Positions 36,330 to 43,989 of a DNA stretch of 64,000 bases are shown here, one piece after another. Both the position numbers and the translations under genes were made by a program. Under the pieces are notes generated by a model. That model was not told the DNA's origin. It did no database searches and worked only from the letters and a program-made list of their open reading frames with translations. This DNA comes from Bacteroidota bacterium (lineage in GTDB: Bacteria > Bacteroidota > Bacteroidia > Bacteroidales > JAADJA01): NCBI GenBank assembly GCA_020444515.1, contig JAHLKX010000004.1, forward strand, positions 62,001 through 126,000, in the 5' to 3' direction. Position 1 is the first letter of the stretch; every line of letters starts with the position of its first letter.

Positions 36330-38290
36330 AGCACCTGATCATTGGCACGGCAGGTCATGTTGACCATGGAAAAACAGCCCTTATAAAAGCGCTGACCAAT
36401 TTTGATTGCGATACCCATAAAGAAGAGAAAGAAAGAGGAATAACCATCAATCTCGGATTTACCCATCTCGATCTTCCTTCTGGAGAATCGGTAGGCATTG
36501 TAGATGTCCCCGGACATAAAGACTTTATCAAGACCATGGTAGCCGGGGCTTATGGGATCGATATCGTTTTACTGGTTGTGGCAGCCGACAGCGGTATTAT
36601 GCCACAAACCCGGGAGCACCTTCAAATTATCGAAATGCTTGGAGTACAAAAGGGCATCGTTGTACTCAACAAAGCCGACCTCGTGGATGAGGAAATGCTT
36701 GAACTGGCCGAACTTGAAGTTGTTGAATTCCTGGAAGATACCAGCCTGAAGAATGCACCCATAATACCTGTTTCTTCACACACAGGTTCAGGTATTGAAA
36801 AACTGGTAAATGAAATCGAAAAGCTCATTCCTGATATCCATGAAAAAGAACCAACAGATCGCTTCAGAATGTATATCGATCGGATCTTCAATGTCAAGGG
36901 GATCGGATTTGTGGTGACCGGATCAGTACTTGAAGGACAGATCAGTCAGGGCGGTGAGCTTTACCTCCTCCCGGGAAAGGCCAAAAAAATTAAGATCAGA
37001 AATATTGAACGACATGGAGAAACAACCGACAAAGTTTTTGTGGGTGACCGTGCTGCATTGAACCTTGCAGGTCTCAAATTCGAGGACTATTCAAGGGGTA
37101 TGGTATTGTGCAATAAACCACTTGAGGAAACAGAAATGGTTGATGCCACCTGTACCCTATTTGATGAGACCACTGTTTTAAAGATCTGGTCCAATGTGAT
37201 TTTTTATACGGGTACTTTTGAATGTTCGGCTCGCATGCACTTACTCAACAAAGATGAACTGATAACGGGTGAAACCGCCATCGTACAAATCCATCTCTCC
37301 AGGCCAGCCGTGTTGGTTAATAAAGACCGGTTTATTATCCGCAATACATCCAATGATCTGACCTATGGAGGAGGAACCATCATCGATTCAAAACCGCTTC
37401 ATCATAAAAGACGAACGGAAAAGGTGATTACCGAATTGACCGAGTTGGTCGATGCTACATTGAACAGCGACAAACTGATCAACCTCATCAAAATAGAATT
37501 AAGCAAATCAAATGTACCGGTTTATGCCAGCGTTATCGCTGAAATGATACATAAATCACTGGAAGAGATCATCTTTGAATGTGAAGAAAATAAAAACAAG
37601 GATGTCAGTGTTTTCAGAAGCAAAGAAAAAGTGATCTTATTGCGATCTGAAAGGGACCGGTATTATCATGATCAGGTACTGGAAGAAATCGGTCAGTATC
37701 ATCTGAAAAACCCCATCCTGGATAATGGGCTGGAAACCATTGATTTCTATGGAAAATTCGGATTTGGCAACAATGAAGCCGGAAAGTTATACCTCGAGTT
37801 ACTGATGGAGCGGATCCGGCAAGAGGGTATGATCAAAAAAGTTGAGAACTCGTGGGCATTGATGAACCATCAGGTTAAGATCGATTCCAAGACCCAGTCA
37901 CAACTTGAATGGATTGAAAAAATGATCAGAGCAGTGGGAATGGAAAAACCCATGCCATCAGATATAGAGGAAATGGCACACTCAGAACGGATCAACAAGG
38001 AGCGACTGAAAATGATGATCAAATACCTGGGGAAGCAAGGCAAACTGGTTTTTCACGACGGCGATTATATTCATCGTGCAATTGTGGATCAATGCCGCAA
38101 ACAATTATTGGAAAAGATAGCCAACAAAGAGGACGGCATCAACGAAAAGGAATTCAGGGAGATGATCAATGGTACTAAAAAGCTGGTGCAAATGCTGCTT
38201 GGTATATTTATAGAAGAAGGTACCGTTAGCAAACCGACTTTTTACATCCTGATCACGGATAAAGGAAAGCAATGGTTAAAGAATAATTAA
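36326..38290 (+). CDS. selB: Selenocysteine-specific elongation factor SelB
   Basis: 654 residues. An EF-Tu-like GTPase with G1 GTAGHVDHGKTALI (8-21), ERGITINLGF (switch I), DVPGHKDF and NKADLVD. Two beta-barrel domains follow (IDRIFNVKGIGFVVTGSVLEG marks the SelB/EF-Tu domain II junction). The C-terminal 300 residues are winged-helix repeats that bind the SECIS hairpin (for example MEKPMPSDIEEMAHSER, then KMMIKYLGKQGKLVF). It brings Sec-tRNA(Sec) to the ribosome at UGA codons with a nearby hairpin. The start ATG overlaps the selA stop. Presence of this gene is what makes the in-frame UGA upstream meaningful. Confidence 0.97.
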   Translation: MKHLIIGTAGHVDHGKTALIKALTNFDCDTHKEEKERGITINLGFTHLDLPSGESVGIVDVPGHKDFIKTMVAGAYGIDIVLLVVAADSGIMPQTREHLQIIEMLGVQKGIVVLNKADLVDEEMLELAELEVVEFLEDTSLKNAPIIPVSSHTGSGIEKLVNEIEKLIPDIHEKEPTDRFRMYIDRIFNVKGIGFVVTGSVLEGQISQGGELYLLPGKAKKIKIRNIERHGETTDKVFVGDRAALNLAGLKFEDYSRGMVLCNKPLEETEMVDATCTLFDETTVLKIWSNVIFYTGTFECSARMHLLNKDELITGETAIVQIHLSRPAVLVNKDRFIIRNTSNDLTYGGGTIIDSKPLHHKRRTEKVITELTELVDATLNSDKLINLIKIELSKSNVPVYASVIAEMIHKSLEEIIFECEENKNKDVSVFRSKEKVILLRSERDRYYHDQVLEEIGQYHLKNPILDNGLETIDFYGKFGFGNNEAGKLYLELLMERIRQEGMIKKVENSWALMNHQVKIDSKTQSQLEWIEKMIRAVGMEKPMPSDIEEMAHSERINKERLKMMIKYLGKQGKLVFHDGDYIHRAIVDQCRKQLLEKIANKEDGINEKEFREMINGTKKLVQMLLGIFIEEGTVSKPTFYILITDKGKQWLKNN

Positions 38291-38313
38291 TTGAAAAAAT
38301 AACAGAAATTTAT

Positions 38314-38925
38314 ATGAAAACGATAGACGTAAAAGGGATGAAATGCCCGATGCCACTTATAGAGACTAAAAAGGCGCTCAAAGAGATCGGAAAAGAAGAG
38401 TCGCTCCGGATCATTATTGATAATGAAACTTCGGTAAAGAATGTGACCCATTATTTAGAAGATAACAACCTGCCAGTGGAGAAGAAACAGGATGGTAAAA
38501 TTTTTGAACTGATCGTCAATAAAACAGGTGATGAAAGCTACGAAACATGCAATGCAGAAGCTTACTGTGAGGTTCCTGCAGAAAAGGATAAAAGTTTCGT
38601 GGTGATGCTCGCCAAAGATTACCTTGGAGAAGGTGAACATGAGCTGGGCCACGCCCTGGTGGGATCCATGCTCAATACCATCAAAGCAATGGAAGTCCTT
38701 CCTGAAAAAATCATTTTTATGAATTCAGGGATTAACCTGGTAACGAAAGGATCCCTTTTCCTTCCCCTGTTGAAAGAACTTGAAACGATGGGGGTAACCA
38801 TCATTACATGTGGGACCTGTCTGGATTATTATGGTAAAATGGATGATTTGGAGATAGGCCGAATTTCAAATATGGCCGATATCATGGAAAGTATGCTAAC
38901 TGTAGGAAAAGTAATAAATATTTAA
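38314..38925 (+). CDS. yedF: Selenium metabolism protein YedF (TusA-like plus DsrE-like)
   Basis: 203 residues. Residues 1-70 are a TusA-type domain with the Cys-Pro motif KGMKCPMPLIETKKAL. Residues about 95-203 are a DsrE/F-like domain (FVVMLAKDYLGEGEHELG, then VTIITCGTCLDYYG). The two-domain form next to selD is the selenium-associated YedF family. Its proposed role is carrying selenium or sulfur to SelD, though the biochemical function is not settled. It lies 23 bp after selB and 1 bp before selD. Confidence 0.92.
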   Translation: MKTIDVKGMKCPMPLIETKKALKEIGKEESLRIIIDNETSVKNVTHYLEDNNLPVEKKQDGKIFELIVNKTGDESYETCNAEAYCEVPAEKDKSFVVMLAKDYLGEGEHELGHALVGSMLNTIKAMEVLPEKIIFMNSGINLVTKGSLFLPLLKELETMGVTIITCGTCLDYYGKMDDLEIGRISNMADIMESMLTVGKVINI

Positions 38926-38926
38926 A

Positions 38927-39961
38927 ATGGAAATGGATCTATTGAGTCTGGTCGAACAAGGGGGATGCTCTGCTAAACTTTCTGCAGCGGAACTGAATGA
39001 AGCATTGGCTGAACTGCCCAAAATCACCCACGACAATATCCTTGTAGATATCGAGACCCATGATGATGCTGGTGTATATAAGATTCGCAATGATTACGCC
39101 CTCATTCAGACCACGGATTTTTTTCCACCCGTCTGTTCCGATGCTTATGATTACGGACAAATTGCTGCGGCGAATGCCCTCAGCGATGTCTATGCCATGG
39201 GCGGTCAGGTACTAACAGCTCTGAATATTGTGTTGTTTCCTGCCCATCTCCCCCTCACCATTTTAAAGGAAATAATGCGGGGCGGTCAGGACAAAGTGCA
39301 GGAAGCCGGTGGTTTTATTCTTGGGGGGCATACCATTGCCAACGACATCCCCATTTATGGTCTGAGCGTTACGGGTTGGGTACACCCTGACCAGGTGACA
39401 ACCAATGACCAGGCTGAACCGGGAGATTTGTTGATCCTGACGAAACCCATCGGTACCGGAATTATTATTTCAGCCAGGAAGAATGATCTGGTTTCAGTGA
39501 ATGCCTATGAAGCAGCATTGGATAACATGAAACATCTCAATGACAAAGGAGCCAGCGTATTAAATCAATACGGTATTAAGTCTGCCACCGATATCACCGG
39601 ATTTGGTCTGCTGGGTCATGCCATGAAGATGGCTGATGGCAGTAAGGTTTCCATTCGGATTGATTCACAAAAAGTTCCCACGCTTCCTTCCGTTATGGAA
39701 TTGATTGAACTGGGATGTATTCCGGGAGCTGCATTCAGGAATAAAGAATTTACAGAAGGACACTGTCATTTTGAACAAAACATTGATTATAACTATAAAA
39801 TGTTGGTATTGGATGCGCAAACCTCAGGCGGCCTGTTGATGGCTGTGAAGCCTGATAAAGCAGATGACGCTATAAATGCGTTAATAGAATCCGGATATCC
39901 CGTTTCAACCATAGTGGGTGAAGTGATAAAGCGCAACAATCAGTCGGTTTATGTTTATTAA
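38927..39961 (+). CDS. selD: Selenophosphate synthetase (selenide, water dikinase)
   Basis: 344 residues. SelD makes selenophosphate from selenide and ATP. The flexible N-terminal active-site segment is EQGGCSAKLS, with C14 and K17 in the place of the catalytic Cys17 and Lys20 of E. coli; so this is the Cys form, not a selenoprotein. ATP and metal-binding segments include QTTDFFPPVCSDAYDYGQIAAANALSDVYAMGG and ATDITGFGLLGHAMKMA. It is the last gene of the sel cluster and convergent, with 7 bp, with a PCMD gene. Confidence 0.97.
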   Translation: MEMDLLSLVEQGGCSAKLSAAELNEALAELPKITHDNILVDIETHDDAGVYKIRNDYALIQTTDFFPPVCSDAYDYGQIAAANALSDVYAMGGQVLTALNIVLFPAHLPLTILKEIMRGGQDKVQEAGGFILGGHTIANDIPIYGLSVTGWVHPDQVTTNDQAEPGDLLILTKPIGTGIIISARKNDLVSVNAYEAALDNMKHLNDKGASVLNQYGIKSATDITGFGLLGHAMKMADGSKVSIRIDSQKVPTLPSVMELIELGCIPGAAFRNKEFTEGHCHFEQNIDYNYKMLVLDAQTSGGLLMAVKPDKADDAINALIESGYPVSTIVGEVIKRNNQSVYVY

Positions 39962-39968
39962 TATTTGA

Positions 39969-41324
39969 TTAATCGGGTACCTGGCTTGACCGACCTATAT
40001 TATGGAACCAAACATCATTTTTATCCCGGTTACCAGCCTGGCCATCAAGATTTACGTCACTGCTTAAATAACCACTTCCACCAACCTGCAGATACCAGAC
40101 CTGGATACCATCATTTGTATTGATCAAACCATCAGCATTGGCATCTCCGCCTATCATTCCCCAAACAGGAGGCTCCAGATTATCAAGCTCAACAACGGCA
40201 TTGGTATTGCCATAATTTTGCGACGAAGACGTTGAAAAATTATATACATACTCTCCATTGACCTTTGTCAATGGGAAATTCGACATGACCGGTAAATGAT
40301 TTCTGTGGTGAATGATGGCAAAAAGGTTCTGGTAAATGTAAACAGGAAAGAAAATCCTGCTGATACCATCCATGCCTACGATGGAACCATTTTTCAGAAT
40401 AAAACCAGCTTGCATCCCAACAGTTGTTGCAGCCGTTGCGCTGTTTGCATCAGCTGCGTCCCTGATCTCAATCAGAACCCAATCAACGATATTATTGGAA
40501 GGCAGGGATGTAAAATTTTCATCACCATTATAATTCCATGGTGCCACATTAAACGGTTGATTATTTGGAAGGATGTCAGGTATGAGATGGGCTGACATAA
40601 CCTTATTTTCCTTATAGGGGCCTTCTAGAAAAGCTGTCAGATCCAAAATTACTGGATTGTATATTATTTCAACATCATCAATATAAGCCGCACTGTTGGC
40701 AGTTGCGCTTGTTCCACCAGAATTAATCACAAACAGGATGTATTCCGGTTCTGTATTACTCAGATAATTAAAGGGTGCTGAAAATCTGGTCCAAACTGAA
40801 GTTTCATCTGATATATCAATTTGTGCCACTGCCAGCCAATTGGATTGGGCAACATCGGGAATTTTTGCATAACCCGTGTGCAAAACCGCTTTTAGTTGTG
40901 CAACATCCCCTCCTACCGGGAAATATTTTGCCCAAACTACAATGCTGTCAGGTTTCAGTGTATAAGGCGTATTCCAATCAGGGTTATCCGCATTCGTGAA
41001 CACGTAGGCATTATCAGGATTAAAATCAGCATGAACCTGGCCGTTGGTAATCGTTCCGGCGGCAACGGTTGTGAGGATCGATGCATTAAAAAGTTTCACT
41101 GAATAGGTGCCAGAGTGGGCATCTGAACTTTGATCCCAAACATAAGGGGCCAGTCCGTTGAGAAATGAATTGTCAGAGGTTTTGATAGAACTCCAGCCAA
41201 TTGGTTCGTCAGTATCAAGTCCAACATCCTCCCAGTTCTCAAAACCGGCATTTTCGGGTTGCAATTGGGAAAACCCAGCAAAAGAAATCAGGAAGGCGAA
41301 AAGGGATAAAAATAGTTTGTCCAT
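39969..41324 (-). CDS. Secreted PCMD-domain protein with dockerin-like C-terminus
   Basis: 451 residues with a signal peptide ending GFSQ. Residues about 22-225 are a PCMD (putative carbohydrate metabolism) beta-sandwich: NAGFENWEDVG, SSDAHSGTYSVKL, DSIVVWAKYFPVGGD, YILFVINSGG and AYIDDVEIIY. A middle beta-rich domain follows. The C-terminus (about 395-450) has two EF-hand-like calcium loops, GGDANADGLINTND and SDVNLDGQAGNRDKNDV, as in dockerin-like repeats. No T9SS tail is visible, unlike its paralogue 7 bp upstream, so it may be surface-bound through the dockerin-like part. Confidence 0.83.
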   Translation of the reverse strand: MDKLFLSLFAFLISFAGFSQLQPENAGFENWEDVGLDTDEPIGWSSIKTSDNSFLNGLAPYVWDQSSDAHSGTYSVKLFNASILTTVAAGTITNGQVHADFNPDNAYVFTNADNPDWNTPYTLKPDSIVVWAKYFPVGGDVAQLKAVLHTGYAKIPDVAQSNWLAVAQIDISDETSVWTRFSAPFNYLSNTEPEYILFVINSGGTSATANSAAYIDDVEIIYNPVILDLTAFLEGPYKENKVMSAHLIPDILPNNQPFNVAPWNYNGDENFTSLPSNNIVDWVLIEIRDAADANSATAATTVGMQAGFILKNGSIVGMDGISRIFFPVYIYQNLFAIIHHRNHLPVMSNFPLTKVNGEYVYNFSTSSSQNYGNTNAVVELDNLEPPVWGMIGGDANADGLINTNDGIQVWYLQVGGSGYLSSDVNLDGQAGNRDKNDVWFHNIGRSSQVPD

Positions 41325-41331
41325 AGTAGTT

Positions 41332-42285
41332 TTAGTGTTTGATTAGTTTGAAGGAATGGTTTTGTTTAGGGCCAAGGATTCGGCACTGATATAATCCGGC
41401 AGGGAGATTGGTATTCAGTCTGAAATGACCAGCATTCATCAATCTTTCATTGAAAATCATCTTCCCTGTGAGATCATACAATTCTATCCGTAAAGGGGTG
41501 ATGTTTGCATCCGAACTTTTGATGACAAGTTCATCGCCAGCAAAATACACTTCGGGCTTTTGTTGGATTATTTCGGGATGACCAGTCGTGTGGTATACCA
41601 TTTCAATGTCATCGAGATATAAGATGCTGCCTAACTGTGAAGCCTGTGCATCACCTGCATATATTGCAAATAAAATGTATTCCGGTGTTTCGTTGCTCAG
41701 ATAAACAAAAGGCACCGAAAACTCAGTCCATTCATTAACTTCAGTCGGGAAATCCAGATTGGCTGCTGCAATCCAGTTAAACATGTCAGGATCCGCTATT
41801 TTCGCAGTATCTTTATGGAGGATAGCAATTACATGGGCAATATCCCCACTTTGAGGAAAATATTTGGCCCATAATCGCAAGCTATCAGGCGAGTCAGTGA
41901 AAGGTGTATGCCATTGTGGATCTTCCTTTATGGTGTAAACATAGGCATCGGTAGGAGGCACTGCTGCATGCACTCTACCATTGGTAAGGGTTCCGGGAGC
42001 CACCAGTGTTAGGATCTCCATATTGATTAACTTTATGGAATACATTCCTGAATGAGCATCCGTACTTTGTTCCCATACCACAGGGATCGCCTCATTGATA
42101 ACAGATCCGCCATCAGAAGACTTGAGCGAGCTCCAATCAACCGGTTCAAGGGTATCAGGCCCGAACCCAATTTCTTCCCATAACTCAAATCCGGGATTTT
42201 CAACTTGTTGTTGTGCAATTAAACTTGTGGAAATGATCATGCATAAAAATGCAAAAAATACGGTGGTGATAATTTTCTTTTTCAA
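41332..42285 (-). CDS. Secreted PCMD-domain protein with T9SS type A tail
   Basis: 317 residues if translation begins at the TTG at 42285, directly before KKKIITTVFFAF, the start of a normal signal peptide. The frame has ATGs further up (42351), but a TATCTTTG -7 box at 42312-42319 would place them outside the transcript. The PCMD domain (about 28-225) is closely similar to that of the next gene: STDAHSGMYSIKL, LWAKYFPQSGD, YLSNETPEYILFAI, YLDDIEMVY. The last about 80 residues (LVIKSSDANITPLRIELYDLTGK ... GLYQCRI) are a type A sorting tail. It appears to be a tandem duplication with divergent C-termini. Confidence 0.8.
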   Translation of the reverse strand: MKKKIITTVFFAFLCMIISTSLIAQQQVENPGFELWEEIGFGPDTLEPVDWSSLKSSDGGSVINEAIPVVWEQSTDAHSGMYSIKLINMEILTLVAPGTLTNGRVHAAVPPTDAYVYTIKEDPQWHTPFTDSPDSLRLWAKYFPQSGDIAHVIAILHKDTAKIADPDMFNWIAAANLDFPTEVNEWTEFSVPFVYLSNETPEYILFAIYAGDAQASQLGSILYLDDIEMVYHTTGHPEIIQQKPEVYFAGDELVIKSSDANITPLRIELYDLTGKMIFNERLMNAGHFRLNTNLPAGLYQCRILGPKQNHSFKLIKH

Positions 42286-42311
42286 AGTTGTAATTTTTGG
42301 TGATTGAAAAC

Positions 42312-42319
42312 CAAAGATA
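42312..42319 (-). promoter_or_regulatory. -7 box of the PCMD gene pair
   Basis: TATCTTTG on the minus strand, 27 bp before the TTG start at 42285. It fits TAnnTTTG; the -33 box is unclear. Confidence 0.5.
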
Positions 42320-42415
42320 AAAAAAATCATCAAAGACCGGTTTTTCATCAAAAACCGATAGGAAACCTGTCATGCATTTACACAACAGCATTTCAACTAA
42401 AAGAAAGCTGACACG

Positions 42416-42436
42416 CCAGGTAAAAAATAAACCTGG
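42416..42436 (-). terminator. Weak hairpin after the 42454-43059 gene
   Basis: 6-bp stem CCAGGT/ACCTGG with a T-rich 9-nt loop, 18 bp beyond the stop codon. The downstream stretch has a moderate T content, so terminator function is possible but not strong. Confidence 0.35.
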
Positions 42437-42453
42437 GAAATAGGAATTTCTAG

Positions 42454-43059
42454 TCAGTCATTCTGATTATTTAACCTGAAGTTATAGCGGATCACCATAT
42501 TTAAGAGGGTGAATTCCAGGTCTTCAAACTTGAGATCATTGACTCGACTCAGGAGGGCATCGTCTCCCTCAAAAATGGAATTCAAAACTGCTTTGTAATT
42601 GGATTGGGAAAGTTCAGTGATGGTGCCATTTTTTTCACCAATATAAAAGGTCGACCGAGAAGGCACTTGTTGTGCCGGATTCACGCTGTTGGGTTCCTTA
42701 TCCGAGATTTGTGTTTTTCCTTTCTTTTCTCTGGAGTAGAGACTTATTTGGTCTTCAGTCAATACTTTTAATAGTTCCAGTTTCCCATTCACTTCAACAT
42801 TGCTATAAATGAATCGGCATTTCAGTTTATCAATTTTTGCGGTTTTCATGCTCCTGATCTTTTCTGGCTCCGCTGGAAGAACATACTTTATTTTTGCAGT
42901 ATTCAGACTTTCAGGATCGATTTGGCAATGGATGGTATCGCTGCTGGAAATGATAAAGTCAGGTGCATAAGTGAAAGTCCCGGGAATGCGGGTCTGGGCA
43001 TTGACGCTCAACAGGCTCAATGACGTATAGATTAAAATTAGAAAGAAGATCTTTTTCAT
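42454..43059 (-). CDS. Exported protein of unknown function (201 aa)
   Basis: Signal peptide of about 21 residues (ending VNAQ). The mature part begins with beta strands (GTFTYAPDFIISSSDTIHCQI), has KIRSMKTAKIDKLKCRFIYSNVEVNGKLELLKVL, and ends in a helical segment. It has two Cys in the mature part, no transmembrane helix, no lipobox and no sorting tail. Probably periplasmic. I do not recognise a family. It is a single gene on the minus strand between the PCMD pair and a 460-bp gap. Confidence 0.72.
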   Translation of the reverse strand: MKKIFFLILIYTSLSLLSVNAQTRIPGTFTYAPDFIISSSDTIHCQIDPESLNTAKIKYVLPAEPEKIRSMKTAKIDKLKCRFIYSNVEVNGKLELLKVLTEDQISLYSREKKGKTQISDKEPNSVNPAQQVPSRSTFYIGEKNGTITELSQSNYKAVLNSIFEGDDALLSRVNDLKFEDLEFTLLNMVIRYNFRLNNQND

Positions 43060-43520
43060 ACTTTTAATAAATAACCGGTAATTTCAGGTTTTCAACCGGA
43101 TGAATGACAACGATATTAATCTCTGCAAAAGTATGAAACTTGGAAAAGGTTTACCTGGAATTTATGATATGAAATGGGCAAGAATACCCATTATTTTCAA
43201 CAAACCTACCGGTGTATTGCATACCTTTCATCTTGATGATATAATAATAAATTCTGAAAAACATGGCATCGGGATGCCGTGGATATGTATGGTTGTCTGA
43301 AAAAACTGTTCCCTTCAATTTTAAAGACCATATGACAACTCGTTGCACAAATATGGATCATCACATTTGCTATTTTTTTTACCAGGATCAATAACAACTC
43401 TATCAACAATCAATGATTAATATTCTATTAATAAAATTGTATACGTTGTATTATTCAATTAGAAATTCCTAATATGGAACCGCACAAAAGTTGATTAACT
43501 TTGCAGCTAAAATTAAACCA
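43060..43520. other. Intergenic region without a clear gene
   Basis: About 460 bp. A 66-codon ORF at 43100-43300 has no ribosome site, no promoter box and no family resemblance, and overlaps equally long ORFs on the other strand. A short repeat GGCATC-GG-GATGCC lies near 43264-43277. The only supported element is the -7 box at 43496-43503. Confidence 0.5.
43496..43503 (+). promoter_or_regulatory. -7 box of the SRPBCC gene
   Basis: TAACTTTG fits TAnnTTTG and lies 17 bp before the ATG at 43521. It rules out the in-frame TTG at 43491 as the start. Confidence 0.55.
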
Positions 43521-43904
43521 ATGAAAGATTTTAAAAAATATTATATCGTCCCGGCACCACCCGAAGAGATTTATATTGCACTTACCAATCCGCTTACCCT
43601 GGAATTATGGACCGGTGAACCAGCCGTGATGTCAACCGAACCGGATACTGAATTTTCACTTTGGAATGGAGATATTTCAGGTAAAAATCTGGAATTTGTA
43701 CCCAATCAGAAAATTGTACAGGAATGGTTCTTTGGCAAACAGGAGAAACCTTCCATTGTCACCATCAAGTTGCATCCACACAAAAAGGGCACCTCGGTTG
43801 AACTCATTCATACCAATATTCCGGAGCAAGATTTTGATGATTTTGTTGAGGGTTGGGATGACAGCTATTTCGATTCACTGATCGCATTTTTCGATGAGGG
43901 GTAA
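43521..43904 (+). CDS. SRPBCC (AHSA1/START-like) domain protein
   Basis: 127 residues forming one SRPBCC helix-grip domain: KKYYIVPAPPEEIYIALTNP, then LELWTGEPAVMS, FSLWNGDISGKNLEF, KIVQEWFFG, and the closing helix DSYFDSLIAFF. These small proteins bind hydrophobic ligands or act as co-chaperones (AHSA1-like); no catalytic residues are defined. Cytoplasmic, single gene, ending at a bidirectional terminator. Confidence 0.87.
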   Translation: MKDFKKYYIVPAPPEEIYIALTNPLTLELWTGEPAVMSTEPDTEFSLWNGDISGKNLEFVPNQKIVQEWFFGKQEKPSIVTIKLHPHKKGTSVELIHTNIPEQDFDDFVEGWDDSYFDSLIAFFDEG

Positions 43905-43933
43905 TCTATTCAGATACTCGGTATGGTAGTTTT

Positions 43934-43973
43934 CAAAAAAAAAGAAGCCCGATAAACACCGGGCTTCTTTTTT
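43934..43973. terminator. Bidirectional terminator
   Basis: 8-bp stem GAAGCCCG / CGGGCTTC, 8-nt loop, with A-run before and T-run after. It serves the SRPBCC gene (plus) and the BNR/PKD gene (minus), which converge here. Confidence 0.9.
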
Positions 43974-43989
43974 CATACTATGAATTTGT

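Noticed and set aside
42454..42456. TGA stop of the 42454-43059 gene as another Sec codon
   Set aside because: Read-through adds only about 18 unremarkable residues, and the sequence after it is a weak terminator hairpin, not a coding continuation.
43100..43300. 66-codon ORF in the gap before the SRPBCC gene
   Set aside because: No ribosome site, promoter or family match; overlapping ORFs of equal length on the other strand suggest chance.
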